Counted from the first letter of the stretch, positions 9,926 to 18,615 are shown. The stretch: 41,377 bases of DNA from Propionivibrio sp. (GCF_029255185.1 NZ_JAPUVO010000081.1:1-41377), one strand, 5' to 3'. The notes: a model not told the origin generated them from the sequence alone. Made by a program: numbers and translations.

Positions 9926-9954
9926 TTGTATGCCACTGACGCAGGGTCTATAGT
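9926..9954 (+). promoter_or_regulatory. Putative sigma-70 promoter of the small ORF at 9984
   Basis: TTGTAT (9926-9931), exactly 17 bases, then TATAGT (9949-9954). This is the best promoter-like pair between nadC and phaC. It points at the small ORF 9984-10175, with transcription starting near 9961. Confidence 0.45.
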
Positions 9955-9983
9955 GGTTCTAAGACCTTGGTAAGGAGTGCGTC

Positions 9984-10175
9984 ATGACCTTTTTAGATTC
10001 CCCGATTGGCCGCTGCGAGGCTGAACACACGATTGTCCTAACCGACCAGACGCAGCAACAATGTGTCTTGGAGCATGGCTGTCCGCCGGGACGTCGTTGT
10101 CCGCTGGATGGTTGTTTCGCCAGAATTTCAGGTTTGAGTGAGACGCAGTTCCCTGAAAAAACGACGCCCGGGTAA
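9984..10175 (+). CDS. Small Cys-containing protein of unknown function
   Basis: The 63-residue ORF has an unusually good start: AAGGAG (9972-9977) six bases before ATG, and a promoter-like pair with 17-base spacing just upstream. The peptide has Cys at positions 11, 27, 33, 39 and 44, four of them clustered in the segment C-V-L-E-H-G-C-P-P-G-R-R-C-P-L-D-G-C. It has no signal peptide. The regular Cys spacing suggests metal binding, but I do not recognise the family. It could also be a leader-like ORF of phaC, which starts 99 bases later. Coding status rests on the translation signals and the Cys pattern. Confidence 0.5.
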   Translation: MTFLDSPIGRCEAEHTIVLTDQTQQQCVLEHGCPPGRRCPLDGCFARISGLSETQFPEKTTPG

Positions 10176-10274
10176 CGTGGTTTTGAAATTTCCAAAGGCT
10201 GCTTTGCTTAGGCTGGAGGGGTGCCGCGCCCGGTCTGCTTCGGAGCGGCGTTGTCTCTGTCAATGGAGGGCGTT

Positions 10275-12029
10275 ATGGGCAGTAACGGTTTATTGAGAAA
10301 ACAGGACTTCGCCATGGATCTAACGGGAGTCAGTACCTATGAAGGTTTGATGGCCAGGCTTCAGCAGCGCCTCGACCCTTTTGGCGTGACAACGTCAATT
10401 CTCAATGCTCAGGTGGCGTGGATGATGCATCCGCAGGAGTTTGCGCGGGCGCTCAGCGCGATGTCCAGCGATGTCCTGGCCATTCAGACACACCTCATGC
10501 GCCGCGCCTTCGGTTTGGCGAGTGACGATGTGATCAAACCGCATGCCGATGATGCTCGCTTTGCCGACCCGGTGTGGACTGAAATACCAAGCTGGGACAT
10601 CATCAAGGAGTCATACCTTGGGTTTACACATCGGCTTGAGGACATGCTTTTCGAAACCCCCGGTCTTTCCGACAAGGAGCGCCGGCGGGCGGCTTTCTGG
10701 GTGAGAAAGTGGCTCAACGCAATGGCGCCGACCAATTTCTTTTTCACCAACCCGGTTGCCATGCGCAAATGCCTTCAGAGCAATGGAGATAGTCTAAAGC
10801 AGGGCTTCAAGAACCTGCTACGCGATATCGAAGCAAAAAACATCCGCATGGTCGAAGCCGATGCCTTTACGGTGGGAGTTGATCTGGCCACAACGCCGGG
10901 GCGGGTGGTTTTCCGCAACCGCATGCTTGAGTTGATCCACTACACGCCGACAACCGCCAAAGTGCACGCAACACCTATCGTCATCATCATGCCCTGGATC
11001 AACAAGTTCTACATCCTGGATTTGACGGCCAAGAAGAGTCTGGTCAAATACCTCACCGACCAGGGCTACAGCGTATTCATCACAAGCTGGAAAAACCCGA
11101 CTGCCGAGATGGCAGATGTCAGTTTTGACGACTACCTGCTCGAAGGTGTCGATCAGGTGGTCGGTGCCGTGTGCAAGCTGTGCAAGGTGCCGCAGGTCAA
11201 TCTGACCGGGTACTGCATTGGCGGCACCTTGGTAGCGACCTACATGGCCTGGGCCAGTCGCCACTATGGTGAGAAAAATATGCCAGTGGCTAACTGGACC
11301 TTATTCACCACCCTGACCGACTTCTCCAAGCCGGGTGACATTGATGTGTTCATCGATGAGGGCGCGATTCGTTCGCTCGAAGCGAAAATGGCGAAAGTCG
11401 GCTATCTCGACGGCAACGACATGGCATCGAGCTTCCGTCTTTTGCGCTCAAACAGCCTGGTCTGGCACTATTTCGAGAAAAGTTATCTGTTTGGTGAGCC
11501 ACTACCTGCGTTTGACGTGCTGTTCTGGAATATGGACACGACGCGCATGCCGGCCGCCATGCACTCCTTCTACCTGCGCGAAATGTACCTGAATAACAAC
11601 CTGATGAAGCGTGATGCACTGACCATCGCCGGCGAGCCGATCGACCTTGATCGCATCACCCAACCGCTTTATGCGGTAAGCGCCGAGGACGATCACATCG
11701 TTCCCTGGCGACAGTCCTACCGTATCCGCAAGTACATCAACGTCAAGGCGCCGGTACGTTTCGTTTTGTCCACCTCGGGTCACATTCTTGGCATCGTCAA
11801 TCCGGTGGTCAATCCACCCAAACGCGCTTTCTGGGTTGCTGAACCCGAACGTAACGAGCATTTCGAACACTGGTTCGGAAGAGCCGGGAAAACCCAGGGG
11901 TCGTGGTGGGAAGACTGGCTGGCCTGGCTCACGCCGCAGTGCGGGCCAATGGTCGCGCCACCCGACACCAAGGCCAACAACTATCCTGATCTCGGTCCTG
12001 CGCCGGGAACCTACGTATTCGAAAAATAG
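10275..12029 (+). CDS. phaC: Class I poly(3-hydroxyalkanoate) synthase
   Basis: PhaC polymerises (R)-3-hydroxyacyl-CoA into storage polyester at the granule surface. The 584-residue product is typical of class I enzymes. The modified lipase box G-Y-C314-I-G-G holds the nucleophile. D473 (D-D-H-I-V-P-W) and H503 (S-G-H-I-L-G) complete the triad, and the N-terminal PhaC_N domain is present. ATG 10275 follows GGAGGG by four bases. An upstream GTG at 10221 would add 18 residues of no obvious conservation. No phasin, phaA or phaB lies beside it, so precursor supply is encoded elsewhere. The phosphotransacetylase fusion at 13428 may share acyl-CoA metabolism. Confidence 0.93.
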   Translation: MGSNGLLRKQDFAMDLTGVSTYEGLMARLQQRLDPFGVTTSILNAQVAWMMHPQEFARALSAMSSDVLAIQTHLMRRAFGLASDDVIKPHADDARFADPVWTEIPSWDIIKESYLGFTHRLEDMLFETPGLSDKERRRAAFWVRKWLNAMAPTNFFFTNPVAMRKCLQSNGDSLKQGFKNLLRDIEAKNIRMVEADAFTVGVDLATTPGRVVFRNRMLELIHYTPTTAKVHATPIVIIMPWINKFYILDLTAKKSLVKYLTDQGYSVFITSWKNPTAEMADVSFDDYLLEGVDQVVGAVCKLCKVPQVNLTGYCIGGTLVATYMAWASRHYGEKNMPVANWTLFTTLTDFSKPGDIDVFIDEGAIRSLEAKMAKVGYLDGNDMASSFRLLRSNSLVWHYFEKSYLFGEPLPAFDVLFWNMDTTRMPAAMHSFYLREMYLNNNLMKRDALTIAGEPIDLDRITQPLYAVSAEDDHIVPWRQSYRIRKYINVKAPVRFVLSTSGHILGIVNPVVNPPKRAFWVAEPERNEHFEHWFGRAGKTQGSWWEDWLAWLTPQCGPMVAPPDTKANNYPDLGPAPGTYVFEK

Positions 12030-12103
12030 CCTCTGCAACATCTGGAAATTGTTGCAAGCACTCCAGACTTCACCCAAGCGACCGGCCATTTCGACCCAGA
12101 CGA

Positions 12104-12120
12104 GCGGCAATTTTTGCCGC
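12104..12120. terminator. Stem-loop after phaC (terminator-like, no T tract)
   Basis: GCGGCAA (12104-12110), three bases, TTGCCGC (12114-12120): a perfect 7-bp stem about 75 bases after the phaC stop. A second 7-bp hairpin, TGCAACA/TGTTGCA (12034-12056, nine-base loop), lies directly after the stop. Neither has a T run, so intrinsic termination is uncertain. Confidence 0.3.
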
Positions 12121-12202
12121 TGCCCTGGTCGACGCGTCTTCCGAAAGCTTGCTTTTGGACCCTCCAGCGGTACTGGAAACAACTGGCCCGTATATTGCGT
12201 GT

Positions 12203-12219
12203 TGAGAATATGATTCTCA
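12203..12219. promoter_or_regulatory. Perfect palindrome upstream of the FliD-like gene, Fur-like half-sites
   Basis: TGAGAAT-ATG-ATTCTCA is a perfect 7-3-7 inverted repeat 58 bases before the ATG at 12278. The GAGAAT/ATTCTC half-sites resemble Fur boxes of beta- and gammaproteobacteria, but the three-base centre is two bases longer than the usual 6-1-6 arrangement. It is a probable dimeric repressor site; the regulator is not proven. Confidence 0.45.
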
Positions 12220-12277
12220 TTGAACGGCGCCCGTTAGCGAGTCGCCTGATCTTAATAATGTTGCAACAGGAGTCGCC

Positions 12278-13231
12278 ATGTCACCTTTATCCATTACCCT
12301 ATTCAGCCAGGCTCAGCCAAGTAGCATGTCAGAAACCAGGCGCGCCACGACGCCGGAAAGCGGTGACTTTTCATCGTCGCTTTCTCTGCGCCTGGCCGCA
12401 TTTCAGGCGCAGTCGGTCAATTCACTGCTCGGTTCGGTTTTCAATGGGGGCCAAGCATCCTCAGGACTCGATTTTCTGACCAGCGCAAGCGATCCGCTTT
12501 CGCTCCTTGGCGCCTCGACCTCCAGCCAGGAGCTTTCGGCCAGCGGCCTTAATATGTCGCTCTTCGACCCGCAATCCGCTTACCGAATGATGAGCGTCAT
12601 CAACACCAAAGACGTCACCTACAAAGCTCAGTTCTCTGAACTGAGCGAAATGAAAACCGCTGTTGCCGGCTTGCAAGACGCTGGACAGACGCTGGGCAGC
12701 GTCAACGCTGCAATGGACAACGAGGCCATCAATGCCCAGCTTCAGACCTTTGCCGGGAAGTACAACGAATGGATCAAGCGCTTTGACGCAACGGTGAAGA
12801 GCGATGGCGTGCTGGCCGGAACTCAAGCCGCCGAAGTTTCACTCTACGAACTCGAGCAAAGCGTCGAGAACCCTTTTAACGGAGCGAAAGACGGCTTTCA
12901 CGGCCTACGTGACCTGGGTTTTACCATTGATCAGAACACCAATCTCGCCTCATTCGATGCCACCCGACTGGATGCGGCGCTTGCGAGCAACAGGGACGGA
13001 ACGATCGATACCCTACAGCAGTTCAGCGCAAACTTTGCCAAATCGGCCGAATTGCTCAATTCCCCCAACAATTTCATCCCTAACCGGCTGGCCAATCTGG
13101 ACCGGGTCATTGACTACATCTCGGACAACAAACCCTCACTCCAGGCTGAATTCGGCTTGGGCGATCCGGCCAAGCCGTCTGCGCAAATCACCAAGGCGCT
13201 GGCTGCCTACGATCAGATATTCAAGATCTGA
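12278..13231 (+). CDS. Orphan FliD C-terminal-like protein
   Basis: The product has 317 residues, with a Ser/Ala-rich, low-complexity first 90 residues and no signal peptide. The rest resembles the C-terminal part of flagellar cap protein FliD. The segment L-G-F-T-I-D-Q-N-T-N-L-A-S-F-D-A-T-R-L-D-A-A-L matches the FliD pattern (G-I-x-x-D-x-N-G-x-L-x-F-D-x-x-K-L-x-x-A-L). AGGAG (12268-12272) lies five bases before ATG. No flagellar gene is nearby and the N-terminal FliD domain is absent, so this is not a normal cap protein. A role in a filament-associated or secreted structure is possible. A palindromic operator-like site lies upstream. Confidence 0.6.
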   Translation: MSPLSITLFSQAQPSSMSETRRATTPESGDFSSSLSLRLAAFQAQSVNSLLGSVFNGGQASSGLDFLTSASDPLSLLGASTSSQELSASGLNMSLFDPQSAYRMMSVINTKDVTYKAQFSELSEMKTAVAGLQDAGQTLGSVNAAMDNEAINAQLQTFAGKYNEWIKRFDATVKSDGVLAGTQAAEVSLYELEQSVENPFNGAKDGFHGLRDLGFTIDQNTNLASFDATRLDAALASNRDGTIDTLQQFSANFAKSAELLNSPNNFIPNRLANLDRVIDYISDNKPSLQAEFGLGDPAKPSAQITKALAAYDQIFKI

Positions 13232-13330
13232 AACTACGGCGCACCCACGCCACCACCGGGCCAGACTTTGCTCCGGACTTGGTCAGCAGCGCTGGCCTGT
13301 CCTGCATTCTGCGGATCTTGCAACAAAGAT

Positions 13331-13359
13331 TTGTATGTTGCACCGCAGCAGATTATAAT
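13331..13359 (+). promoter_or_regulatory. Strong sigma-70 promoter of the MaoC-phosphotransacetylase gene
   Basis: TTGTAT (13331-13336), exactly 17 bases, then the consensus TATAAT (13354-13359), 69 bases before the first ATG at 13428. This is one of the best promoter matches in the core part of the window. Confidence 0.6.
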
Positions 13360-13427
13360 TTCCCGCATGATTTGAAGGGAAGCACCCTGATACACGGCGT
13401 GGTTGAAAAAGTCCTTCTCGGAGCGTA

Positions 13428-14852
13428 ATGATGCGTATAGAAACTCACCAGCACTTCCTTGAAAGCCGGATTTTCGACGAGATAAACATCGGCGACAGTT
13501 CGTCACTGATTCGCTCGCTACGTGCCGAAGACATCAAACTCTTCGCCATCATGTCCGGCGACATGAATCCGGCGATGGGCGACCAGGAATTCGCCAATAG
13601 CGGCATGTTCAGGGAGGTCATCGCGCACGGCATGTGGAGCGCCTCGCTCATCTCAACCGTGCTCGGAACACAATTCCCTGGGCCGGGGACCATCCTCGTT
13701 GATCAGGCGCTGCATTTTGCGCGACCAGTACGACTCGGCGACATGATTACCGTTACGGTAACCGCGAAGCAGATGTTCGCCCACAACCAGCACATCATTT
13801 TCGACTGCTCATGCATCAACCAGGACGGCATGCAGGTCGTGCATGGCACCGCCGAAGTACTGGCGCCGGCCGAGAAGATGATCACCAAGCGCGTCGACCT
13901 GCCGGACATTACCATCTCGGACAAATTCGCCCGCTTGCAAACACTGGTATCGCGCGCCAAGGGACTGTCGCCGATCGACATGGCGGTGGTTCATCCCTGT
14001 GACCTGGAATCGCTCAAAGGCGCACTGATGGCCGCCGAAGCCGGCCTCATCGACCCCATCCTGATCGGCCCCGAAACCAAGATACGCGCCATTGCCGCAG
14101 AATACAGCCTGGACCTCAAACAACACCGCATCGTCAACGTCAAACACAGCCACGACTCGGCAGCAATGGCCGTCACCCTGATTCGCAACGGCGACGCCGA
14201 AGCGCTGATGAAGGGCAGCCTGCACACCGACGAACTGATGGCTGAAGTGGTATCAAAAGCTGCCGGTCTGCGCACCGCGCGCCGCATCAGCCATGTCTTT
14301 CTGATGGATGTGCCGACCTACCCGCGGCCGATCCTGATCACCGACGCGGCGATCAATATCGCGCCGACGCTGGAAGAAAAAGTGCACATCATCCAGAACG
14401 CTATCGACTTCGCGCACATCATCGGCATCCCGGAACCGAAAGTGGCGATTCTCTCGGCGGTCGAAACCGTAAATCCCAAGATCCAGTCCACGCTTGACGC
14501 CGCCGCACTGTGCAAAATGGCCGATCGCGGCCAGATCAAGGGCGGCCTGCTCGACGGCCCGCTGGCCTTTGACAACGCGGTATCGATCGAGGCCGCCAAG
14601 ACCAAGGGCATCAACTCGGCAGTCGCCGGTCGTGCCGAAATCCTCGTCGTTCCCGATCTGGAGTCTGGCAATATGGTCGCCAAACAGCTCGAATATCTTG
14701 CCAACGCCCTCACCGCAGGCATCGTCCTCGGCGCCAAGGTGCCCATCGTACTAACTAGCCGCGCCGACACCGCCGAAACACGCATCGCCTCCTGCGTCAT
14801 CGCCACGCTGATCGCCCACGCCAACCGCAACAAGGAACTGACGCCGGATTAA
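13428..14852 (+). CDS. MaoC-domain / phosphate acetyl(butyryl)transferase fusion, hydratase His missing
   Basis: The 474-residue product joins a MaoC-like hot-dog domain (about 15-150) to a phosphate acetyl/butyryltransferase domain (about 165-470, with V-H-P-C-D, L-M-K-G-S-L-H-T-D and K-G-G-L-L-D-G-P-L). It matches the known bifunctional enoyl-CoA hydratase/phosphate acyltransferase architecture. The MaoC active-site motif D-x-N-P-x-H reads D45-M-N-P-A-M50 here, so the catalytic His is replaced by Met, while I-A-H-G-M downstream is kept. The transferase half looks intact and would interconvert acyl-CoA and acyl phosphate. No acetate or butyrate kinase is adjacent. Two consecutive ATGs occur at 13428 and 13431, with CGGAG four bases before the first. 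Confidence 0.88.
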   Translation: MMRIETHQHFLESRIFDEINIGDSSSLIRSLRAEDIKLFAIMSGDMNPAMGDQEFANSGMFREVIAHGMWSASLISTVLGTQFPGPGTILVDQALHFARPVRLGDMITVTVTAKQMFAHNQHIIFDCSCINQDGMQVVHGTAEVLAPAEKMITKRVDLPDITISDKFARLQTLVSRAKGLSPIDMAVVHPCDLESLKGALMAAEAGLIDPILIGPETKIRAIAAEYSLDLKQHRIVNVKHSHDSAAMAVTLIRNGDAEALMKGSLHTDELMAEVVSKAAGLRTARRISHVFLMDVPTYPRPILITDAAINIAPTLEEKVHIIQNAIDFAHIIGIPEPKVAILSAVETVNPKIQSTLDAAALCKMADRGQIKGGLLDGPLAFDNAVSIEAAKTKGINSAVAGRAEILVVPDLESGNMVAKQLEYLANALTAGIVLGAKVPIVLTSRADTAETRIASCVIATLIAHANRNKELTPD

Positions 14853-14898
14853 GCAAGGGTATCCTCGCCATCAACGCCAGCGCAAAACACCTGCCGCA

Positions 14899-14927
14899 GC
14901 GGGTAACGCGCTTGCCGTGTTACCCGC
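14899..14927. terminator. Strong stem-loop after the phosphotransacetylase gene
   Basis: GCGGGTAAC (14899-14907), 11-base loop, GTTACCCGC (14919-14927): a perfect 9-bp stem 47 bases after the stop. No T run follows, so it may be a 3'-end-stabilising hairpin or a factor-dependent terminator. Confidence 0.4.
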
Positions 14928-15031
14928 CGGCGCGCCACACACCGAATTGTGCGGCGCAGTAAAAATAAACTTCATTCCACGCAAATTGGTGATTCCACAG
15001 TCTTTTTCTGCCTGTTGCGCATGGTCAACAA

Positions 15032-15078
15032 CAACTACATTTAGTCATTTTCTTGCCTATGGACACTACATGCAGTAG
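15032..15078. promoter_or_regulatory. Tandem NrdR-like boxes upstream of nrdJ
   Basis: Two 16-base sites, at 15032-15047 and 15063-15078, share the core CTACATnnAGT. Their starts are exactly 31 bases apart, which is three helical turns. NrdR, the ATP/dATP-sensing repressor of ribonucleotide reductase genes, binds pairs of acaCwAtATaTwGtgt boxes with this spacing. Each box matches the conserved C-w-A...w-G-t positions. The second box lies inside a possible promoter. Together with the downstream nrdJ this makes NrdR control likely. Confidence 0.65.
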
Positions 15079-15081
15079 ATT
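15053..15081 (+). promoter_or_regulatory. Possible nrdJ promoter overlapping an NrdR-like box
   Basis: TTGCCT (15053-15058), 17 bases, TAGATT (15076-15081). The second NrdR-like box fills the spacer, which would explain repression. The hexamers are only moderate matches. Confidence 0.35.
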
Positions 15082-15223
15082 TATGTCTTGCCTGACTAAA
15101 AAACTCAGCTTTACCCCCTGATGTTCAGAGCACCCCGTTCGCGTCGGTTTGATTTCAATGGTCACCCGTATCGTCCACACCGCACACACCGCAGGCCGTT
15201 GCCACAAAAACAGAGAGGAAAAC

Positions 15224-18109
15224 ATGAGCCAGAATTCACAGCAACTATCCTTGACCGCGATCGTTGAAATGCCGCAAACCGCGCCCATGGCCGAACAGGA
15301 AATTTCCGCCGAAGTCCTGATCGAAAAGTACGCCAAAGGCAGCGAAGCCAGCGTCCATGACGTTCGCCGCCGTGTGGCTCGCGCCCTGGCCGCCAACGAA
15401 GAAGAAAAATACCGCGCCAAATGGGAGGAACGCTTCCTGTGGGCGCAGGAAAACGGTTTTGTCCCGGCTGGTCGCATCAATTCGGCCGCCGGCACGCCGT
15501 TGGCGGCTACGCTGATCAATTGTTTCGTGCAGCCGGTGGGTGATTCCATCGTCGAACTCGTCGACGGCAAACCCGGCATCTACAGTGCGCTCGCCGAAGC
15601 CGCTGAAACCATGCGTCGTGGCGGCGGCGTCGGCTATGACTTCTCGTCGATCCGCCCGCAAGGCGCGCAGGTCAAGGGCACCCAGTCGCGCGCATCCGGC
15701 CCGGTCTCCTACATGCGTGTTTTCGACCGTTCGTGCGAAACCGTCGAATCCGCTGGCGCCCGCCGCGGCGCACAGATGGGCGTGCTGCGCTGCGACCATC
15801 CGGACATCGAAGTCTTCATCCACGCCAAGGACCACGGCGACCTCTCCAACTTCAACATCTCGATCGGCGTCACCGACCCCTTCATGCAGGCGGTTGAAAC
15901 CGATTCCGAGGTCGAACTGACACACCGCGCCGAACCCAATGCCGACATGAAAGCCGGCGGCGCCTATCAGCGTGACGACGGCACGTGGGTCTATCGCAAG
16001 GTACGCGCCCGTGACCTGTGGGACCAGGTGATGAAGTCCACCTACGATCATGCCGAACCGGGAATTCTCTTCCTCGACCGCATGAACAAGGATAACAACC
16101 TCTATTACTGCGAAGTTATCGAGGCTACCAACCCCTGCGCCGAACAGCCACTGCCGCCCTATGGCTGCTGCTGCCTGGGCTCGATCAACCTGACCCTGTT
16201 CGTCAAAAACGCCTTCACCAACCGTGCCGAGTTCGACTTTGCTGCCTTCGGCGAAGTCGTCAAGGTGTCGACCCGCATGCTCGATAATGTGCTCGATGTC
16301 ACCGCCTGGCCGCTCGACCGCCAGCGCGAAGAAGCAGCCAGCAAGCGCCGTGTCGGCCTCGGCTATACCGGCTTGGGCGATGCTCTGTGCATGCTGTGCA
16401 TGCGCTACGATCGGCCGGAAGCCACCGCCATGGGCGCGCGCATTTCCGAACACATGCGCAACACCGCCTACCTCGCCTCGGTCGAACTGGCCAAGGAACG
16501 CGGCGCCTTCCCGCTGTTCAACGCTGAACTGTACCTCTCCGGTGGCAACTTCGCCTCGCGTCTGCCGACCGAGGTCAAGGCCGAGATCCGCAAGCACGGC
16601 CTGCGTAATTCGCACCTACTCTCGATTGCCCCCACAGGCACCATCTCGCTGGCCTTTGCCGACAATGCCAGCAATGGCATCGAACCCCCCTTCTCGTGGA
16701 CCTATAACCGCAAGAAACGCATGATCGACGGCACGCTCAAGGAATACGCCGTCGAGGATTACGCCTGGCGTCTGTACAAGCACATGGGCGGCGATGTCGA
16801 GAAGTTGCCCGACTACTTTGTCACCGCGCTCGAAATCTCGGCGCAGGCGCACAAGGACATGGTCGCCGCCGTCGCGCCCTTCATCGACACTTCGATCTCG
16901 AAGACGGTCAACGTCCCGGCCGACTACCCCTACGAGGAATTCCAGGACCTCTACATGAGCGCCTGGAAAGCCGGCCTCAAGGGTCTGGCCACCTACCGCC
17001 CGAACAGCGTACTGGGCTCGGTGCTCTCGGTCGAGTCGACCAAGCAGGCCGAAGACAAAAAGCAGCCTCAGGACTTTATCAGCGGCGACGCCAACCGCCG
17101 CCTGTCGATCAAGAACCTTCCTGCGCCGGTGCTCTCCAGCCTGCGCTGGCCGGGCCGGCCTAAGCTACCGGAAGGCAATATGGCGTGGACTTACATGATT
17201 GAGCACGAACTTGGCAAGTTCGCCCTCTTCGTCGGCCATGTCGAGGAAGAAGGCCGCTCATGGCCGTTCGAAGCCTGGGTCAACGGCCCAGCGCAACCAC
17301 GCGGCCTCGGCGCCGTCGCCAAGACACTATCGATGGACATGCGCGCCAAAGACCACGGTTGGCTGGCATTGAAACTCGAAACACTGGCTAAAACGCCAAA
17401 TGGCGAAGGCTTTGACATGCATTTCCCGCCGCATGGCGAGCGTCTGCGCATGCCCTCCCTGGTCTCCGCCATGGCGCGATTGATCCAGTTTCGCGTTGAG
17501 CAACTCGGCGCCTTCAAGAACGAGGGTCCGACGCCAGTGCTCGATGCCATGTTCAGCCTGAAAGAACCGAAGACCGGTACTGACGGCACCCTGTCATGGA
17601 CGGTCGACATCTTCAACCCGGCCACCGATGAAGACTTCGTTCTCGGCCTCAAGGAAATCACCCTGCCTGACGGTGTCACCCGCCCCTACTCGGTATGGCT
17701 CTCCGGCAACTACCCGCGCGCCCTCGACGGCCTGACCAAGCTGCTCTCGCTCGACATGCGCGTTCTCGACCCGGCCTGGATTGGCATGAAACTTCGGAAA
17801 CTGCTCGACTACCCCGAGCCGCTCGGCGACTTCATGGCCTTCATCCCCGGCACGCGCAAGCAAACCAATTACCCATCGACAGTGGCCTACATGGCACAAC
17901 TCATCATCCACCGCTACGCCATGCTCGGCATCCTCGACGAGAACGGTATGCCGCTACAGCAAATGGGCATTCTGCAAACCCCGGTCGGCAGCACGGCAGC
18001 CAAACCCACGGCCGGCAAACTGTGCGCCGAATGCGGCAACCACACCATGATCCGCAAGGACGGTTGCGACTTCTGCACTGCTTGTGGCGCGGTAGGGACC
18101 TGTGGTTAA
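15224..18109 (+). CDS. nrdJ: Adenosylcobalamin-dependent (class II) ribonucleoside-diphosphate reductase
   Basis: This single-chain class II reductase uses coenzyme B12 to make deoxyribonucleotides with or without oxygen. The 961-residue product has the redox Cys C100 (L-I-N-C-F-V), the thiyl site N-P-C305-A-E and the partner Cys cluster [11 protein letters not shown]. It also has [11 protein letters not shown] and A-P-T-G-T-I-S. Two tandem copies of a TSCPD-like domain follow (about 650-775 and 790-915). The last 30 residues carry C-A-E-C...C-D-F-C-T-A-C, a metal-binding or redox tail. ATG 15224 has GAGG five bases upstream; a TTG at 15149 is unlikely. No nrdAB is in the window. Confidence 0.95.
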   Translation: MSQNSQQLSLTAIVEMPQTAPMAEQEISAEVLIEKYAKGSEASVHDVRRRVARALAANEEEKYRAKWEERFLWAQENGFVPAGRINSAAGTPLAATLINCFVQPVGDSIVELVDGKPGIYSALAEAAETMRRGGGVGYDFSSIRPQGAQVKGTQSRASGPVSYMRVFDRSCETVESAGARRGAQMGVLRCDHPDIEVFIHAKDHGDLSNFNISIGVTDPFMQAVETDSEVELTHRAEPNADMKAGGAYQRDDGTWVYRKVRARDLWDQVMKSTYDHAEPGILFLDRMNKDNNLYYCEVIEATNPCAEQPLPPYGCCCLGSINLTLFVKNAFTNRAEFDFAAFGEVVKVSTRMLDNVLDVTAWPLDRQREEAASKRRVGLGYTGLGDALCMLCMRYDRPEATAMGARISEHMRNTAYLASVELAKERGAFPLFNAELYLSGGNFASRLPTEVKAEIRKHGLRNSHLLSIAPTGTISLAFADNASNGIEPPFSWTYNRKKRMIDGTLKEYAVEDYAWRLYKHMGGDVEKLPDYFVTALEISAQAHKDMVAAVAPFIDTSISKTVNVPADYPYEEFQDLYMSAWKAGLKGLATYRPNSVLGSVLSVESTKQAEDKKQPQDFISGDANRRLSIKNLPAPVLSSLRWPGRPKLPEGNMAWTYMIEHELGKFALFVGHVEEEGRSWPFEAWVNGPAQPRGLGAVAKTLSMDMRAKDHGWLALKLETLAKTPNGEGFDMHFPPHGERLRMPSLVSAMARLIQFRVEQLGAFKNEGPTPVLDAMFSLKEPKTGTDGTLSWTVDIFNPATDEDFVLGLKEITLPDGVTRPYSVWLSGNYPRALDGLTKLLSLDMRVLDPAWIGMKLRKLLDYPEPLGDFMAFIPGTRKQTNYPSTVAYMAQLIIHRYAMLGILDENGMPLQQMGILQTPVGSTAAKPTAGKLCAECGNHTMIRKDGCDFCTACGAVGTCG

Positions 18110-18192
18110 GGCTTGTGTAGATGGTCACATGAGTTTGAATCGCACCCCGTCATTTGCCGGGGGCTTCGCAAGATAAGTGAGGAGAGGCCATG

Positions 18193-18251
18193 TGGCATAC
18201 ACATAGATATTGACCAAACAGCTAATTCCGTTATAATCTATGTGTATGCCA
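18193..18251. promoter_or_regulatory. Perfect 16-bp inverted repeat: probable HipB autoregulatory operator
   Basis: TGGCATACACATAGAT (18193-18208) and its exact reverse complement (18236-18251) are separated by 27 bases. The spacer holds the -35 and most of the -10 element of the hipBA promoter, and the right arm covers both candidate antitoxin start codons (18240 and 18246). HipB-type antitoxins repress their own operon by binding such palindromes. A bound dimer on each arm could also interact across the promoter. Extension by one base on either side breaks the pairing, so the arms are exactly 16 bp. Confidence 0.7.
18210..18237 (+). promoter_or_regulatory. hipBA promoter
   Basis: TTGACC (18210-18215), 16 bases, consensus TATAAT (18232-18237). 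Transcription would begin at about 18243-18246, directly at the ATG 18246, which implies a leaderless antitoxin mRNA. The promoter sits between the arms of the 16-bp inverted repeat. Confidence 0.7.
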
Positions 18252-18614
18252 AAAACCGCTCGTGCCCTCCTGCATCTCCCGCCTGCGACGGCTGCCGCCC
18301 TCGAAAAACTTGGTGCCGACTTGGCTGTGGCCCGCTTGCGTCGCAAAGAGTCATTGAAGACCTGGGCGAAACGCATGGGGGTTTCTGTGCCCACGCTGCA
18401 GCGCCTCGAAGCCGGTGACCCGTCTGTGGGCATCGGCATCATCGCGACGGCGCTCTGGCTCATCCAGCGAGACGGAGAGCTTGGAAATCTCGCGGCGCCT
18501 GAGTACGACCGAGGTGCCATTGAGATGGATGTCCGTGAGGCCCTTGAACTAGGCCGCGCGCGTACCCAAGCCTCCGCGGAAGGGCGTACGCGTAAGAACC
18601 AGACGACGGGCTAA
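18246..18614 (+). CDS. hipB: HipB-like antitoxin, XRE-family DNA-binding protein
   Basis: The product of about 122 residues has a helix-turn-helix at about 30-75 (A-R-L-R-R-K-E-S-L-K-T-W-A-K-R-M-G-V-S-V-P-T-L-Q-R-L-E-A-G), typical of antitoxins paired with HipA kinases. The basic C-terminal tail may contact the toxin. The stop at 18614 lies one base before the toxin ATG at 18616, so the pair is translationally coupled. The start is ATG 18246 or ATG 18240. The promoter position predicts a transcript beginning near 18244, which favours 18246 and leaderless translation. It is probably the repressor that reads the flanking inverted repeat. Confidence 0.85.
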   Translation: MPKTARALLHLPPATAAALEKLGADLAVARLRRKESLKTWAKRMGVSVPTLQRLEAGDPSVGIGIIATALWLIQRDGELGNLAAPEYDRGAIEMDVREALELGRARTQASAEGRTRKNQTTG

Positions 18615-18615
18615 G

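Noticed and set aside
14853-15223. Cobalamin riboswitch before the B12-dependent nrdJ
   Set aside because: No B12-box-like sequence is seen in the leader. The paired NrdR-like boxes explain the region better.
15245-16615. Long open frame (456 codons) antisense to nrdJ
   Set aside because: It lies entirely within a well-conserved gene of high G/C content, where antisense frames stay open by chance. The product is rich in Gly/Val/Asp/His without any recognisable motif or Shine-Dalgarno.
18110-18192. tRNA fragment as an integration site for the hipBA island
   Set aside because: A short TTTGAATCGCACCCC-like run hints at a tRNA 3' end, but no acceptor stem or CCA partner and no flanking direct repeat could be found.
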